Positions 10,177 through 21,155 of a stretch of 64,000 bases of DNA are shown in pieces (position 1 is the stretch's first letter; each line of letters begins with the position of its first letter). Below the pieces are notes generated by a model. The model did no database searches. It was given only the letters and a program-made list of their open reading frames with translations, and was not told where the DNA came from. The position numbers and the translations under genes are program-made. Source of the stretch: Fomes fomentarius (Eukaryota > Basidiomycota > Agaricomycetes > Polyporales > Polyporaceae); assembly GCA_022606135.1 (NCBI GenBank), contig JABYQN010000012.1:682001-746000 (forward strand), in the 5' to 3' direction.

Positions 10177-12861
10177 ATGGCCATCCGCACGCTCTTTTTC
10201 GTTTTCTTCGCCGCCCTCCTCGGCGGCGCCCAGGCGAAGGTCACCGTCTATGGCATGGAAGGACAGAAGCACATCGCGACAGGCACGGGCACAGAGATTT
10301 CCGAGCCAACGGCCACGACGAAACCCTTGGCTGCGTACAACACGCGCATATTGACTCCCCCACCGATACCTGACCCGCGCCCCCCGAACCAGTTTGGCAT
10401 CCAGCTCGCAGCAGACGCGGTCGATGTTAACGGCTTGTCGATACCGCAGAGCGGCGCGTTCTATGGCTTCTCCGTGGAGATGTCCGTCGTGACACAGTGC
10501 AGTACGTGGAATCATCCTGGCTCTTCCATAGCACTGCGAGTGAACGTGATGTGATGCTCACCGTTTGACTTGCGGCTTTGGATAGTTGGTCTGAATGGGT
10601 GAGTATGGCTGCCGCATGTCCTGTCCGAGCTGCAGAGCTTACGCGATATTTAGCTCATACATCCACCCAACGTTCCTCAACTTGATGTCCCTCATTGTCG
10701 AGCGGGCAGGTCGGGTCCACATACGCATCGGTGGTAACACGCAGGAACGTGCTCGCATGGTCCCGTCCCTGGACGACGGCAAGGCAATAGAGAAGGAACA
10801 GGTTGACAGCAACAATCCCGTACGTGCCCACATGCTGGCTGTCTTTAAATGAAGGAAACCGGCGCTCATGTGCTCTCGTTCTGGACGTCAGACAGCAACA
10901 CCCGCTGTGCTCTACACGCCGGAAATCTTATATCTGCTCAGCAACATCTCCGCGCTGACCAACGTCAGATGGTATCTCGGCGTCCCTCTCAACGACAGCG
11001 CCAACCTCGCCCTCGACATCGCCCTCGTTGGCCAGCAGATCCTGGGTGACAACCTGCTCGGCTTGCAAGTCGGTAACGAACCCGATCTCTATGCACGGTG
11101 AGTCCCATATCCCTCGTCGGGACGCTGGACGGTGTGGCCGAACTGTGATACAGTCATTTGCATCGGCCAGAAACCTACAGCCCGTTCGACTACTTCGGTG
11201 AATTTGGCTCCGTTCTGGAGGGCTTGAGGCAAGCGGGTATGCAGCACGTGGAGAATATGCTCATCGGCCCTAGCATTGCGACGGGTGACTGGACTCCTGA
11301 GAGTACGTTCGTGGCACCCCGCTCACAAGTCGTCCGGTACTAATTACCCTTGATGTGTGATAGTGGTATGGGACACCGGGTTCATTCCCTCCTACCATGA
11401 CGCAATCCACGCACTGACCGTCGAACAGTGAGTTTCAGTGCTAGTGAGATCGTTGTTTGAGTCATTGAGCACCTGTGGTTATTAGCTACCCTGACGATAA
11501 CTGTGGTGAGATTTACGAGGCGCTCGGTCCACCCAAGGAGCCGCAGGACCAGTTTGCGAACTTCCTCACCCACAGCATGGGCGTCAACACGATCGCACCG
11601 TACCTCAACTCGACGCGTATCGCCCAGGAGGCGGGGAAGCCGTTCATCATGTTCGAGACAAACACGGCGTCGTGCGGTGGGTACTCTGGAATCAGTACCA
11701 GTTTCGGTGCTGCGCTGTGGGCGATCGATTATGGCTTGGAGATGGCTGCGAGCAACTTCTCCCACGCACTGCTACACATCGGTGGACAGAACGTGTACTA
11801 CAACGTACGTTGTTTCTGCGCCCCTTCATCTCCTTTCGTACTCACCTTGCGTCGCATTCTCTAGCCCTTCACTGGTGAGTGCATGCTAGGAGTCGTGTCG
11901 TCTTTTCTGCGAAGTTGACAGCATCATCAACCCACGCCGGGTGCTGCAGCCGTGCCCACGAACCAGAGTCATTTCAACGAATGGACCGTCGGCCCCATCT
12001 TCTACTCTGTCATGGCCGTTTCTGAGACCCTCGGCTCGACAAACAACTCGCGGATCATCGATCTCTGGCAGAATGCCGGCAATATGTACACGCCCGGCTA
12101 CGCGATCTACGAGAACGAGAAGCTCGCGCGGCTCGCTTTCATCAACTTCATGACGGACCCGACCGGCGCGAACGACTACACTGTCACGATCTCCGTCGGC
12201 GGCGGGCAGAGCGGCAAGCCGAACGCGACGCCTGCCCAGGTCAAGGTCAAGTGAGTCATTCTTCGATTATCTGATGCCTCTACGATCTGTCATGGAGCCG
12301 TTAGCTGACTACACTACTGCATTGCTACGCAGGTACCTCGTCGCGCCCTCCGTCAGTGACAAGTTCAACCTCACCTGGGGTGGCCAGGTACGGCGAGACA
12401 ACTTCCATTCACATTCCTCGCACACTGCAGTAGTATCTCACATACAATCCCTCTAGAGCCTCGGCGGCCAATTCGAAGCCGACGGCCGCCTCAAGGGCGA
12501 GCTGAAGATCGAGACGATCCCCTGCGACCAAGCCGCGAACACCTGCCAAGTCAAAGTGCCCGCGCCCGGCTTCGCGCTCGTGTACATGACCGACGACGCC
12601 GCGGGCGACGCGACCGAGTACGACGCCGCGACGTTCCCGACGACGGCGATCACCAAGTACAAGAACACGGCGACGATCGACGAGGCCGTGCTCGCGACGT
12701 CGAACGGGGACCGCGGCCAGAGCCTCGGCAGCACGAGCTTCGGGAGCGCGAACGGGCTCAACGCCGCTGCGTCGCGCGCGGTGCTCCCCAGCGTCGTCGC
12801 GCTCGTCGCGATGGCCGCCGGCGCGGGCGTGCTCTCGCGTGCGCTCTCGAGGCAAGTCTGA
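10177..12861 (+). CDS. GH79 family glycoside hydrolase, GPI-anchored (paralogue 1)
   Basis: GH79 enzymes are retaining glycosidases of clan GH-A that act mainly on beta-glucuronides and related glycans. Exons: 10177-10501, 10586-10598, 10654-10819, 10892-11097, 11154-11302, 11364-11427, 11486-11804, 11865-11874, 11950-12250, 12333-12387, 12457-12861, giving 670 aa. It starts with a signal peptide (about 1-21). The (beta/alpha)8 domain carries RIGGNTQE, the acid/base motif GNEPDLY (E231) and the nucleophile motif FETNTASCGG (E365). A C-terminal beta domain follows. An Ala/Ser stretch and a hydrophobic end (VLPSVVALVAMAAGAG) suggest a GPI anchor, so it probably acts at the cell surface. Exons 2 (13 nt) and 8 (10 nt) are microexons shared with the three other paralogues here. 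It is closest to paralogue 4, including an identical exon pattern. Substrate cannot be read from the sequence. Confidence 0.9.
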
Positions 12862-13984
12862 GCCGTGGCCCCCATGCACATGTGTGATCGATGGCATGAC
12901 ATTGAGAGATGTGGGTTCTGCCAGGTGCGAGCCTTGATACGATACCATATATAATGTAGTTATTTTGTCCTTCCTTTCTCTTCCCACTCTCTGGATGGCA
13001 TGTGGCATGCCGCTCGCCCGAGGCCGTCCTCTCCGCCTTTGACTCCGAGACGTGAGTGAGTTTATGAGAAGAAGAAACCAGATGTCCACGGGTTGCAAGT
13101 GGGTGGTCAGGCTGAGCGACAAAAGGGACCATACATACCAAAGGTATGTCAGGCGCCGATGAAGCTGCCACTGGCCCAGTGAGGACGAACTCGCCTTGCG
13201 CGCGTCATGCCCTTGGGTCAAATCCCTCCATGTCCGCCCGCTTCTGTGGACAAAAACAGTGGTTCACAAGCGATCAGCTGGTGATGCTTACTCGACCGCT
13301 TACGATCCGCCGTGCGCACACACCAGAAGAACAGACAACCTGGGGCATAGTGCGGCGTCTGATTCTGCTCAGGCTGGAATACGGATTTTTCTCATCTCTT
13401 TCTCTCTTGGCTATTGTTCTCTGCATTTGGCCGAAATGAGTCAGGGTGGATCGACCTGATCTACGGTTCGATATACACTCCTATCAGCGATTGCCCCTAT
13501 GACACAGAGCTCGAGACAGCCGGTAGGGATATAAAATCCGACACGCGCGGTCGACGCTAGTCGTCCTCCTTTTTGTTGCCCTCCTTCTTTCTTCCCCTCG
13601 ATATTCATCGGGAAGGGTATACGCCTCACATTCTCCAGTGAACTCACCACCGGCTAACGGGCCAACCAAGAGCAGGAGCTGGTTCATAGATCCCAGTATC
13701 CACGCCAAGTCGCCGGTTCGATCAATGGGACAACACTGGGAGCTGTGAGTGGACTGGGGTGCTTGTCAACAGCTCCAGCAGGTACTCACTACACCATGCT
13801 GAACAGTATCAACGTGTCACTGAAGGAGACGGGAGTGGGCGCAGGGTCGAAATGGATTGAATTCTTCTTTAATAAACAGCAATTCCTCGTGCGCTCCTTG
13901 ACTATACCATTCCCGAGGTGGGTCCACATTCCTATTAACGTGCCGACGACACACATGAATGAACACAACGCGTTTCATTGGTTA
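12862..13984. other. intergenic, possible unresolved 5' exon
   Basis: This stretch holds the 3' flank of GH79-1 and the upstream part of the F-box-like gene, whose first exon should lie here but was not resolved. Nothing else is recognised. Confidence 0.3.
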
Positions 13985-14837
13985 CCAGTGTGAAGACGGA
14001 TAAATGGCTCGAATTATCCACGAGGTTTGCGCCACACAACAACGAGGGCATTCTTCGCTTCCCGAACGAGCTGCTCCTCAACATCGTCGAGCTCTGTCCT
14101 GGTGTGCTCGACAAGGTCTGCTTTGCCGCCACATGCAAGCGCATTCTCTCGCTCTCGTGCGATCACATCGAAGCGTGCAAGAAGAAGCTCGCGACCCCAT
14201 GGGTGGACGGCCGACTGATTTGCATCGGCGAAGACATCGACTTTCGCTATCTGCCCAGAAACGTCCTCACGAAGGAAGAGAGGAAGGCGCTCAAAGAGAG
14301 CTTCAAGAAGGACCCCGATAGCCGTAGCGAGTACGGAGGGTTGGGACATATGCTCCACCAGTGGACGTCTCTGTTCACTGGGAACGCGGGGCTCTTACGT
14401 GCACGGAACAAAGAAGGTCGTGCGTTCTTGAAGCGCTGCTCGCGCGCAGATCGCGAGCGGATCCTCGACCTGCACGACCTGCACTACCCCCGCGCGACGA
14501 CTGGGTGGTGTGCAACCTGACGACCAAGCAGTACGTCTGCGCCAAGGCTATCGCGGAGATCGCTGGCGAGCCCAACGACGTTGGACCGTTCCTCCCGCGG
14601 TGCCATCCCGACTTGGGGCACGTCATCCTGTACCAGATTTGCTGGTCTGTCGTGCCCGTCGAGAGGGACTTTCTCTGGTACAGAGGCAACATCGCGCGGG
14701 GTAAATGGGCAGGGCACAGGTTCGTAATCACGACCTTGGACAGAATGCCCGCGGTAGCTGAGGGTGAAATATGGGAGGATATAAGTGCGAAGGTTGCGGA
14801 GGATCTTGAGATTATCTGGTCTTATAGGGACGGTTGA
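13985..14837 (+). CDS. F-box-like protein, start unresolved and frame broken
   Basis: An F-box-like segment (ILRFPNELLLNIVELCPG then VCFAATCKRIL) opens a frame that runs to a stop at 14520. The rest of an apparently continuous protein (DDWVVCNLTTKQYVCAKAIA to the end at 14837) lies in another frame. The switch falls in the tract ctacccccgcgcgacg near 14482-14500. One additional C, or removal of one CG unit, joins both halves. No ATG opens the first frame, so a 5' exon is probably missing, perhaps ending at the AG just before the feature. F-box proteins usually bring substrates to SCF ubiquitin ligases. The C-terminal part is unknown to me. It may be a pseudogene or a sequence error. Confidence 0.5.
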
Positions 14838-15194
14838 TCAAGATCGCATGTAGTGTCTCCGTAGACGATTTAAGCAACAACGTACCATCATGTCAAGGTC
14901 ATCGTGCTGATAAGGTTGCGAGATGGCGTATAAGGTCACAAATCCAGGTGCGTACAGAACTACACAACAACAACCGAACAGCGTCATTACAATGAGATCA
15001 TAATGGTATCCAACGAAGCAAAGAACGGGATTATAGAGAAAGAAAAATAATCCACGTGTCTCCAAAATTCCAAGCAACGAGCCGCAGAACGCTGAGAAAC
15101 AAAACCAGGCAAGGAACGTACCAACGAGTCGTAGTAGCCCTATACCGCGGAACCGGACGCGCAGGCGAGAAGACATATCAGGAAGAGGATACAT
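14838..15194 (-). CDS. short hydrophobic open frame, unassigned
   Basis: An ATG-started frame of about 118 aa with several strongly hydrophobic, aromatic-rich segments, suggesting 2-3 membrane spans if real. I do not recognise a family and see no splice structure or neighbour supporting it. It may be a chance frame in intergenic DNA. Confidence 0.15.
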   Translation of the reverse strand: MYPLPDMSSRLRVRFRGIGLLRLVGTFLAWFCFSAFCGSLLGILETRGLFFFLYNPVLCFVGYHYDLIVMTLFGCCCVVLYAPGFVTLYAISQPYQHDDLDMMVRCCLNRLRRHYMRS

Positions 15195-15720
15195 CAAAAC
15201 CACGAGCGTACGAAGGAGCACGTAGATCAGGTCCTACATGAGCACTGATTGGTGGCAGTCTAACGAGTTTGAATGGGAAAGGAGGGACTTGTTCGGGAGG
15301 CGGTTTGGAGCCAGAGTCGCAACGAAGGTACTACGATTCTACAGATGCAAGAAAATGTTGTGTAGAAAGGTTGAATGCGCACCATGGAAGGGCCCTGTCT
15401 CTAATGACAATGTACGGGCATCTTGAAGAAATGGGACAAACTGCCAGTCTCTCTGATGCAAGAACTTGACGTTTACAAAGTGTCGGCGTTGTCGGGCTGA
15501 GATGGAGCAGAACCGGGCCGGGGCCATTGGCGCGCGCTTGGATCGGATGAAGAACGCGAGCAGAGATCCAGAGAGCCGTGAGAAGATCACTACTGTCTTT
15601 CCCGACAATCCCTCTCCAACGCACAGACGCTCGATAGCCATCCCAATTTGGGCAAGTAGTTCGTTCGGCGGCTGCACTCCCTGCCCTCGAGGTCCCATTC
15701 TCCTGGCTCCCCCCCACTCA

Positions 15721-15727
15721 TATATAA
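15721..15727 (+). promoter_or_regulatory. TATA box of the zinc-finger gene
   Basis: TATATAA lies about 77 bp upstream of the ATG at 15804 in a C-rich context typical of fungal promoters. Confidence 0.5.
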
Positions 15728-15803
15728 GACCCAGCAGCGATGGACAGAGCCTCTTACAACTCTTCCCTCAACCCCCACCATCGCACTCTTTACTCGCTCC
15801 AGC

Positions 15804-16902
15804 ATGATGCCCAATTTCGCCGCCGCCGCCGCCGCCGGTCCGCCGTGCTATGAGCCGTACGCCGACTCTGTCGGCTCGATGCCGCATCCAAAATATACCC
15901 TGCACTACGGCGCCCACGGTGCACAGTATATATATACTGCTATACAAGGCTCTTCCACCGAGGCCTTGGAGTACCAGACCAAGTCGTCGAACTGGCAGCT
16001 CGCCGAACAAGAGTTATGCGATAACCAGTAAGCTCGTTTCCGGTGTTCATCCTGAAACTACTAAACTAACGTGCACACCCCATCATAGCTTAGCTACACA
16101 ACTCTACAATCATGCCCAAATTACCCCCGGCGACCCCGTTGCCCACCCATCTCTCACGTCCGAGTCCATCACCTCCGGATCATTCTACTATGGCTATGAC
16201 ACGAACATATCCGACTCTCAGTCTGCATTCCAAAATGCGGTATCCGCAGACCCGCAAACCATTGCAAACGAGATACTTTATAATCCTCTCCCGACAACTG
16301 CCGCCATGCAAGCTACACTTCAGCCGAACGTGCCCTCCAACTTCCCTGCGCAGAGCTACATCTGTCCTGCCGTCCTCGAACCACCAGTGGTACCGCCGCC
16401 GAGAAGGTCGTCGCGGCGTGGCACTTCCCGCAGAGCGACCAGCGCATCCATCAGCCAATCATCCTCTTCGCCCGCGCCCAAACTCCGGACGTACAAACGC
16501 CGCAACGTCCAAGTCCCATCCGAACTCGCTGCCATGTCCGTTCCAGGGCCTACTACTGGCACGCCGGGTCATAGCACCAACTGGCGATGCCCGCACTGCC
16601 CCTACGTGCAGCACAACCACCGCTCGCCCGACTTCAACCGGCACGTCGCGACGCACTCGACCTTGGAAAAGGCGCAGTGGGTGTGCTGCGGCGTCCCCGT
16701 CTTCGATGCGCGGGCGCAGGGCGTGCCGGAGAGCGTGGTTCACGAGGAGCCGTTCGAGTACGAGGGGCTGCTGATGGTCGGAGGATGCCAGAGGACGTTC
16801 AGTCGGCGGGATGCGCTACACCGGCATCTACGCAGCAGCAAGGGTCTGTGCTTTGGGGACGCGTCTGCGATGTATCAGCCGGGAAACAGGGATGCGCTGT
16901 AG
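15804..16902 (+). CDS. C2H2-type zinc-finger protein
   Basis: A probable nuclear DNA-binding protein. Exons 15804-16027 and 16089-16902 give 345 aa. The N-terminal half is low in complexity (poly-Ala start, Ser/Thr/Pro/Gln-rich). A basic stretch near the middle (PPPRRSSRRGTSRR and LRTYKRRNVQV) could act in nuclear import. The C-terminal part holds one classical finger (CPHCPYVQ ending RHVATH) and a second Cys-rich unit (WVCCGVPVF, then GGCQRTFSRRDALHRHL). This arrangement recurs in uncharacterised basidiomycete zinc-finger proteins. The start is the first of two adjacent ATGs, below a TATA box. The gene is convergent with GH79-2. Targets are unknown. Confidence 0.75.
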
Positions 16903-17364
16903 GGTCGCCCAAAACGCGCACTGGCAGGTGCGACCTTCGAGTGGAGGGGAGGTGATCTGAGTTACCTACTGGGGAAAAGCGTTGCACGACTTCAATTGGA
17001 CCAGATAATTGCGTGTGCTCGAGACACGAAGATCGTTTGTATACTCGCTCGCCCTATATTAATTCTCTGCGTCAGTATTGCTCATGAATGTGTCGACATC
17101 ATTCACTGTGTACACTCGTCCGCAGTCAACACCCTTCACGTCGGTGACGCACCAGCCCAGATACCATCCCAGAAAAACATCACCTATGCAATTACGAGTA
17201 TTGTACTAGTCTGGTCCATGCAGCTCTGTGCTGCCAATAGATATGCGTACCGTACACAAAACGGCAAGTAGGTCTAGAAGTGCGTCCTATTCACCGGAAC
17301 CCAAGCCCTGTACTGTAGTGACACCAAACCTTGTCTCATTCGTGCACTCCCAGGCGGCGCCGAC
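16903..17364. other. intergenic between convergent genes
   Basis: The 3' flanks of the zinc-finger gene (+) and GH79-2 (-) meet here. No other feature is seen. Confidence 0.4.
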
Positions 17365-20211
17365 CTACCGCCTCATCGCAGCCACCGCAACCCACGCGCC
17401 CGCGACGAGCATCACCAGCACCGTGGCACCCGGCACAACGCCCGCGGTCCTCGGCGCACTACTGCTCCCCTGGCTCGTGCTCGACAGCTTGCGTTCCTTC
17501 GCACTGTCCCCATTCGACGTCGCGAGCACGCTCGGGTCGATCGTGACCGTGTTCTTCGACTTCGTGACTACCGTCGTCGAGTACGTCTCCGTTCGCGAGG
17601 GATCGACGGCGCCCTGCGCGTCGGACGAGAGGAAGACGAGCGCGACGCCTGGGGCGGGAACAGGAATTTGGCATGTGTTCGCGGTGGTATCGCAGGTGAT
17701 GGTTTGGATCACTTGGGTGCCTGTGAGGCGGCCGTCGGCTTGGAAGCGACCGCCATATGTCTGGAGAGTGTGTGAGACGGGTTAGAGCAGAGAGAAGTGG
17801 GCGCGTGCTTACCTGATTCGCCCAAGTGACGTTGTCCTTCTCGCCCACCGATGGTGCAAGAAGGTATCTAAATGCAGGCATGCATAAGTCTATAACAGAG
17901 ATATGGTCACCAGGGGGTACGTACTTGACCTTGACCGACGCAGGTGTCCCATTCGCCTCGCCCGTCTCCCCACCGCCAACAGAGATCGTCGCGGTGTACG
18001 CACCCTGCCCGTTCTGCTCCGTCATGAAATTGATGAGTACCATCCGCGCGATGGCGCTCTTCTCGTAGATCGCGTATCCAGGTGTATTCACGTCGCCGTC
18101 GTTGGCGGAGAGGTCGAGCACTTGCGAGGTATTGGTGTTCCCGAGCGCTTCAGCCAGGACGATGGTCGAGTACATGATGGGTCCGACGGTCCACTGGTCG
18201 ACAGATGAGAGGTTCGTAGGAGGAGCTGGATGGGTCAGTCAGTAATATGCCAACACGTCCTATTATATTTGGTATGTGACTTACGGGTGAAAGGCTGCAG
18301 AATGAGATGTCTTCAGTGAAGCGACAAGAACAGACGCGGGAATGAACTCACGTTGTACGACACATCCTGACCACCGATATGCAACAGCGCGCCCGTGAAG
18401 TTGCTATAGGCCATCTGCAGCCCATAGTCTACTGCCCAGAGAGCCGAGGCGAAGCTGTCGCTGACCCCTGGGAACCCACCGCACGATGCGGAGTTCGTTT
18501 CGAACATCATGAACTGCTTGCCGTACTGCTGCGCGAGAGGGAGGGAGTCGAGGTACTGGTTGATCATGTTCTTCCCACTGTTGTGCGTGAGGTAGTTTGG
18601 GAGGACGTCCTGCGGGTTCTTCGGGTCGCCAAAGCCTGAGTCTGGGAATGCTGCGGCACAGTTGTTGTCGGGGTACCTGAATGCGGAGGGGTCACACTGA
18701 GAGAGCAGATATATCAGATATAGTCATAGCTTACTGTTCAACGGCAAGGATACTGAGGGAATCCGCATAGCTGGTGAGGAAGCCAGTGTCCCAGACGGAC
18801 TGGAGGGTCCAGGTCCCCTGGAGACTGGGTGCGACCAGGTTGCCGTGCCTGGTGACCTTTGCGTCGTTTTTGAGCGCGTTGATGACCACCCCGAATTCGT
18901 TAAAGTAGCTCGTCTGATCGTATCCTTGCGGTCTGTGTCCATGGCTGAGGAATTACGTGTCAGCGAGGTGAGGGATTGCTACAGCATGGAGAGCCTTACT
19001 CAACGTAGAGATCAGGTTCGTTCCCGACTTGGAAGGCAAGGACGTTGTCTCCCAAGATAACATCGGCAGCCTCGGCGATCTGTAGTCGGAGATTCGTCGT
19101 GTCGTTGAACGGAATACCTGCGAGAGCTATATTGAAAGATATTCCTACTAGAACCGACATTTGAGTACGCACCAAGGTACCACTTGACGTTCACTAGTGA
19201 CGAGACGTTGGCAAGCAAGTACAACATCTCGGCAGTGAAGTCGAGAGTAGGCGTCTCGGTCTAAGCGCGCCATAAGGTCAGAATTCCGCGTAACATCGGG
19301 CGTGGCATCAAGATTTGTCTTGGGCATTGCATGAATTCTGAGAGAGTGGTACGCGCGTCTGTCTAGTCGATGACGTCATAGAATCGCAGTTACGCACTGC
19401 CCTCTCGTTACCCCCACCGACGACAAAAACGTGCATATAGCCACATAATCGAGCCCAGCCACGGCTACAATGCAATTATTATGGCAAGAAGAATGCAGAC
19501 GAACTGACCGGGTTGCTCGAAGCCTGCTTGTCCTTCGCAATCATCGCATCATTGGGCAAGCTGTCGACCAGAGTGGCCGTCTCTTGCGTGTTACCACCGA
19601 CACGCACGCGCACCCTGCCCGCACGGTCCACAACAGTGGCGAGTAGATTGAGGAAGGGCACCTGGAGGGCCGACCTATCAAACAGGAGTAGCAAGCATGC
19701 CAAGTGAGCCGAGGGTGTCCCGCCAAGATACAAAGCGTCTGGGCATACGATTTCTCGCCGACTAGCGGACGATACAATTAACATTGCGATGGCGATGCAC
19801 GCAAGACCATCCCAAGAAACAGATTAAGATCGTCAGATCGAGTTGTTGTTGCATATGGTCGCAAGTGTACTGATGGTACTCACTGACTTGCTGTACAACC
19901 GACATCTCGATCGAGAACCCGAAAAAGTCGCCGCCCTGCTGGACCGAGAGTCCGTTTACGTCCTGCGCGCTGCCCATGACCTGGATGTTGAACGTCGTCT
20001 CCGGCATGGGGTCGGGGAGGTCTGGTGGGGTGAGGGAGACATTATTGTATGCAGCGAGTGCGTTGATCCAGGTGTTGGCGGTCGCTGTTGGGGCTGCTGT
20101 GCTCGCGACGCCCGAGGGGATGGTCATTCCTTGCTGGCCATAGACTGTGACCGCGCCGACACGGGTCCATAGGGCCGCGAGAGAGAAGAAAACGAGTGAG
20201 GGCTTGAGCAT
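17365..20211 (-). CDS. GH79 family glycoside hydrolase, GPI-anchored (paralogue 2)
   Basis: Exons (minus): 20211-19884, 19761-19749, 19674-19509, 19260-19173, 19117-19000, 18944-18735, 18676-18352, 18294-18285, 18225-17925, 17867-17813, 17760-17365, giving 669 aa. The longer upstream frame from 20403 lacks family sequence; I start at the ATG that opens the signal peptide (MLKPSLVFFSLAALW). It keeps RVGGNTQE, the acid/base motif GNEPDLY (about E232) and the nucleophile motif FETNSASCGG (about E367). The C-terminus is Ser-rich plus hydrophobic, consistent with a GPI anchor. It shares the 13-nt and 10-nt microexons with its paralogues. It has a private intron inside the WYLG codons and lacks the intron that paralogues 1 and 4 carry before VWDTG. 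It stands head-to-tail with paralogue 3. Confidence 0.9.
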
Positions 20212-21155
20212 GGCGAACCAGTGGAAAGGAGAGTCGGGGGAGAAAGGAGTGGGAGACGTTAAGGACGAGGAGTCGGAGGGGCATGTAACTGACGGAACGC
20301 GCTCCGCAGTGCTCTGAGACATGACGGACGAGCAGATAAAAATAGCAAAGAATGTTCCAAATATGCTTGTACGGTCCAATCCTGGCGCGCCTATATAGCA
20401 CATCCATATGAGGAGGCGTTGTGACGATCATCTCGAGCACCTTCACAACTGCACCCGACCACATCGTCTCTCAGGCTCTCTAAATGCACGGCCTTGCGCA
20501 AGACCAGCTTGAAGCTTGAAGGCGAACGACTGTGCCACTGTGCGTCTGAAAGACGAAGAGCGATCACCAGTGCGGCAATCCTCCTGACGGTTGGACAGAC
20601 AGAATTAGAAAGCTAAAAACGCACCGCAGTAGCCTGGCTGGCAGGCTTTGTGCGCAGTCGCACTCCCAATCCTTCTCAATGAAGCACGAGACCATCCGTC
20701 CCAGGCCAGCAGGAAGCTGCGACGCACTCCCCCTTAAGACCCACCAAATCTCAAGTCAGAGGTCTACGCCCACAGTAACGCCAGCGCACACAGCGCTATC
20801 CGGGCGCACGATGTGTGAAACAAACGAGTGGAATTCTATTTCTGCCTTGCCATCCGATCGTCAGAAAGCGCGCACATGCTGCGGGGGGCGTAAAGAACAC
20901 ACACACCTGCGGATCAAATAAAAGCGCTATAGGGGTAAAAAAAGCAAGGCGCTGTGAGGGAGTATATTAACGAGCTTCCGTAGAGATAATTTACAGATGA
21001 CCAGCAGCGGCAGTGGCAAGCAAGAACAGACAGGCGTTGAGAGTCTCCCCCCTCCGAGACTCCCGACACTGGAGCATATGACGACCAAAGCAAAACACAG
21101 CATGCTACCGACCACTCATGAGACTACCGCCCACTCAAGACTACTCAAGGGGCCT
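20212..21155. other. intergenic between GH79 paralogues 2 and 3
   Basis: Upstream region of GH79-2 and 3' flank of GH79-3. A TATA-like CTATATAG lies at about 20391-20398, some 180 bp from the GH79-2 start. No gene is seen. Confidence 0.35.

Noticed and set aside
12409..13221. 270-codon minus-strand open frame overlapping the GH79-1 C-terminus
   Set aside because: Highly biased Arg/Ala/Glu composition from reading GC-rich GH79 codons backwards; the + strand encodes a conserved domain.
20211..20403. Longer N-terminus for GH79-2 starting at 20403
   Set aside because: The extension is not family-like, and the internal ATG at 20211 begins a good signal peptide.
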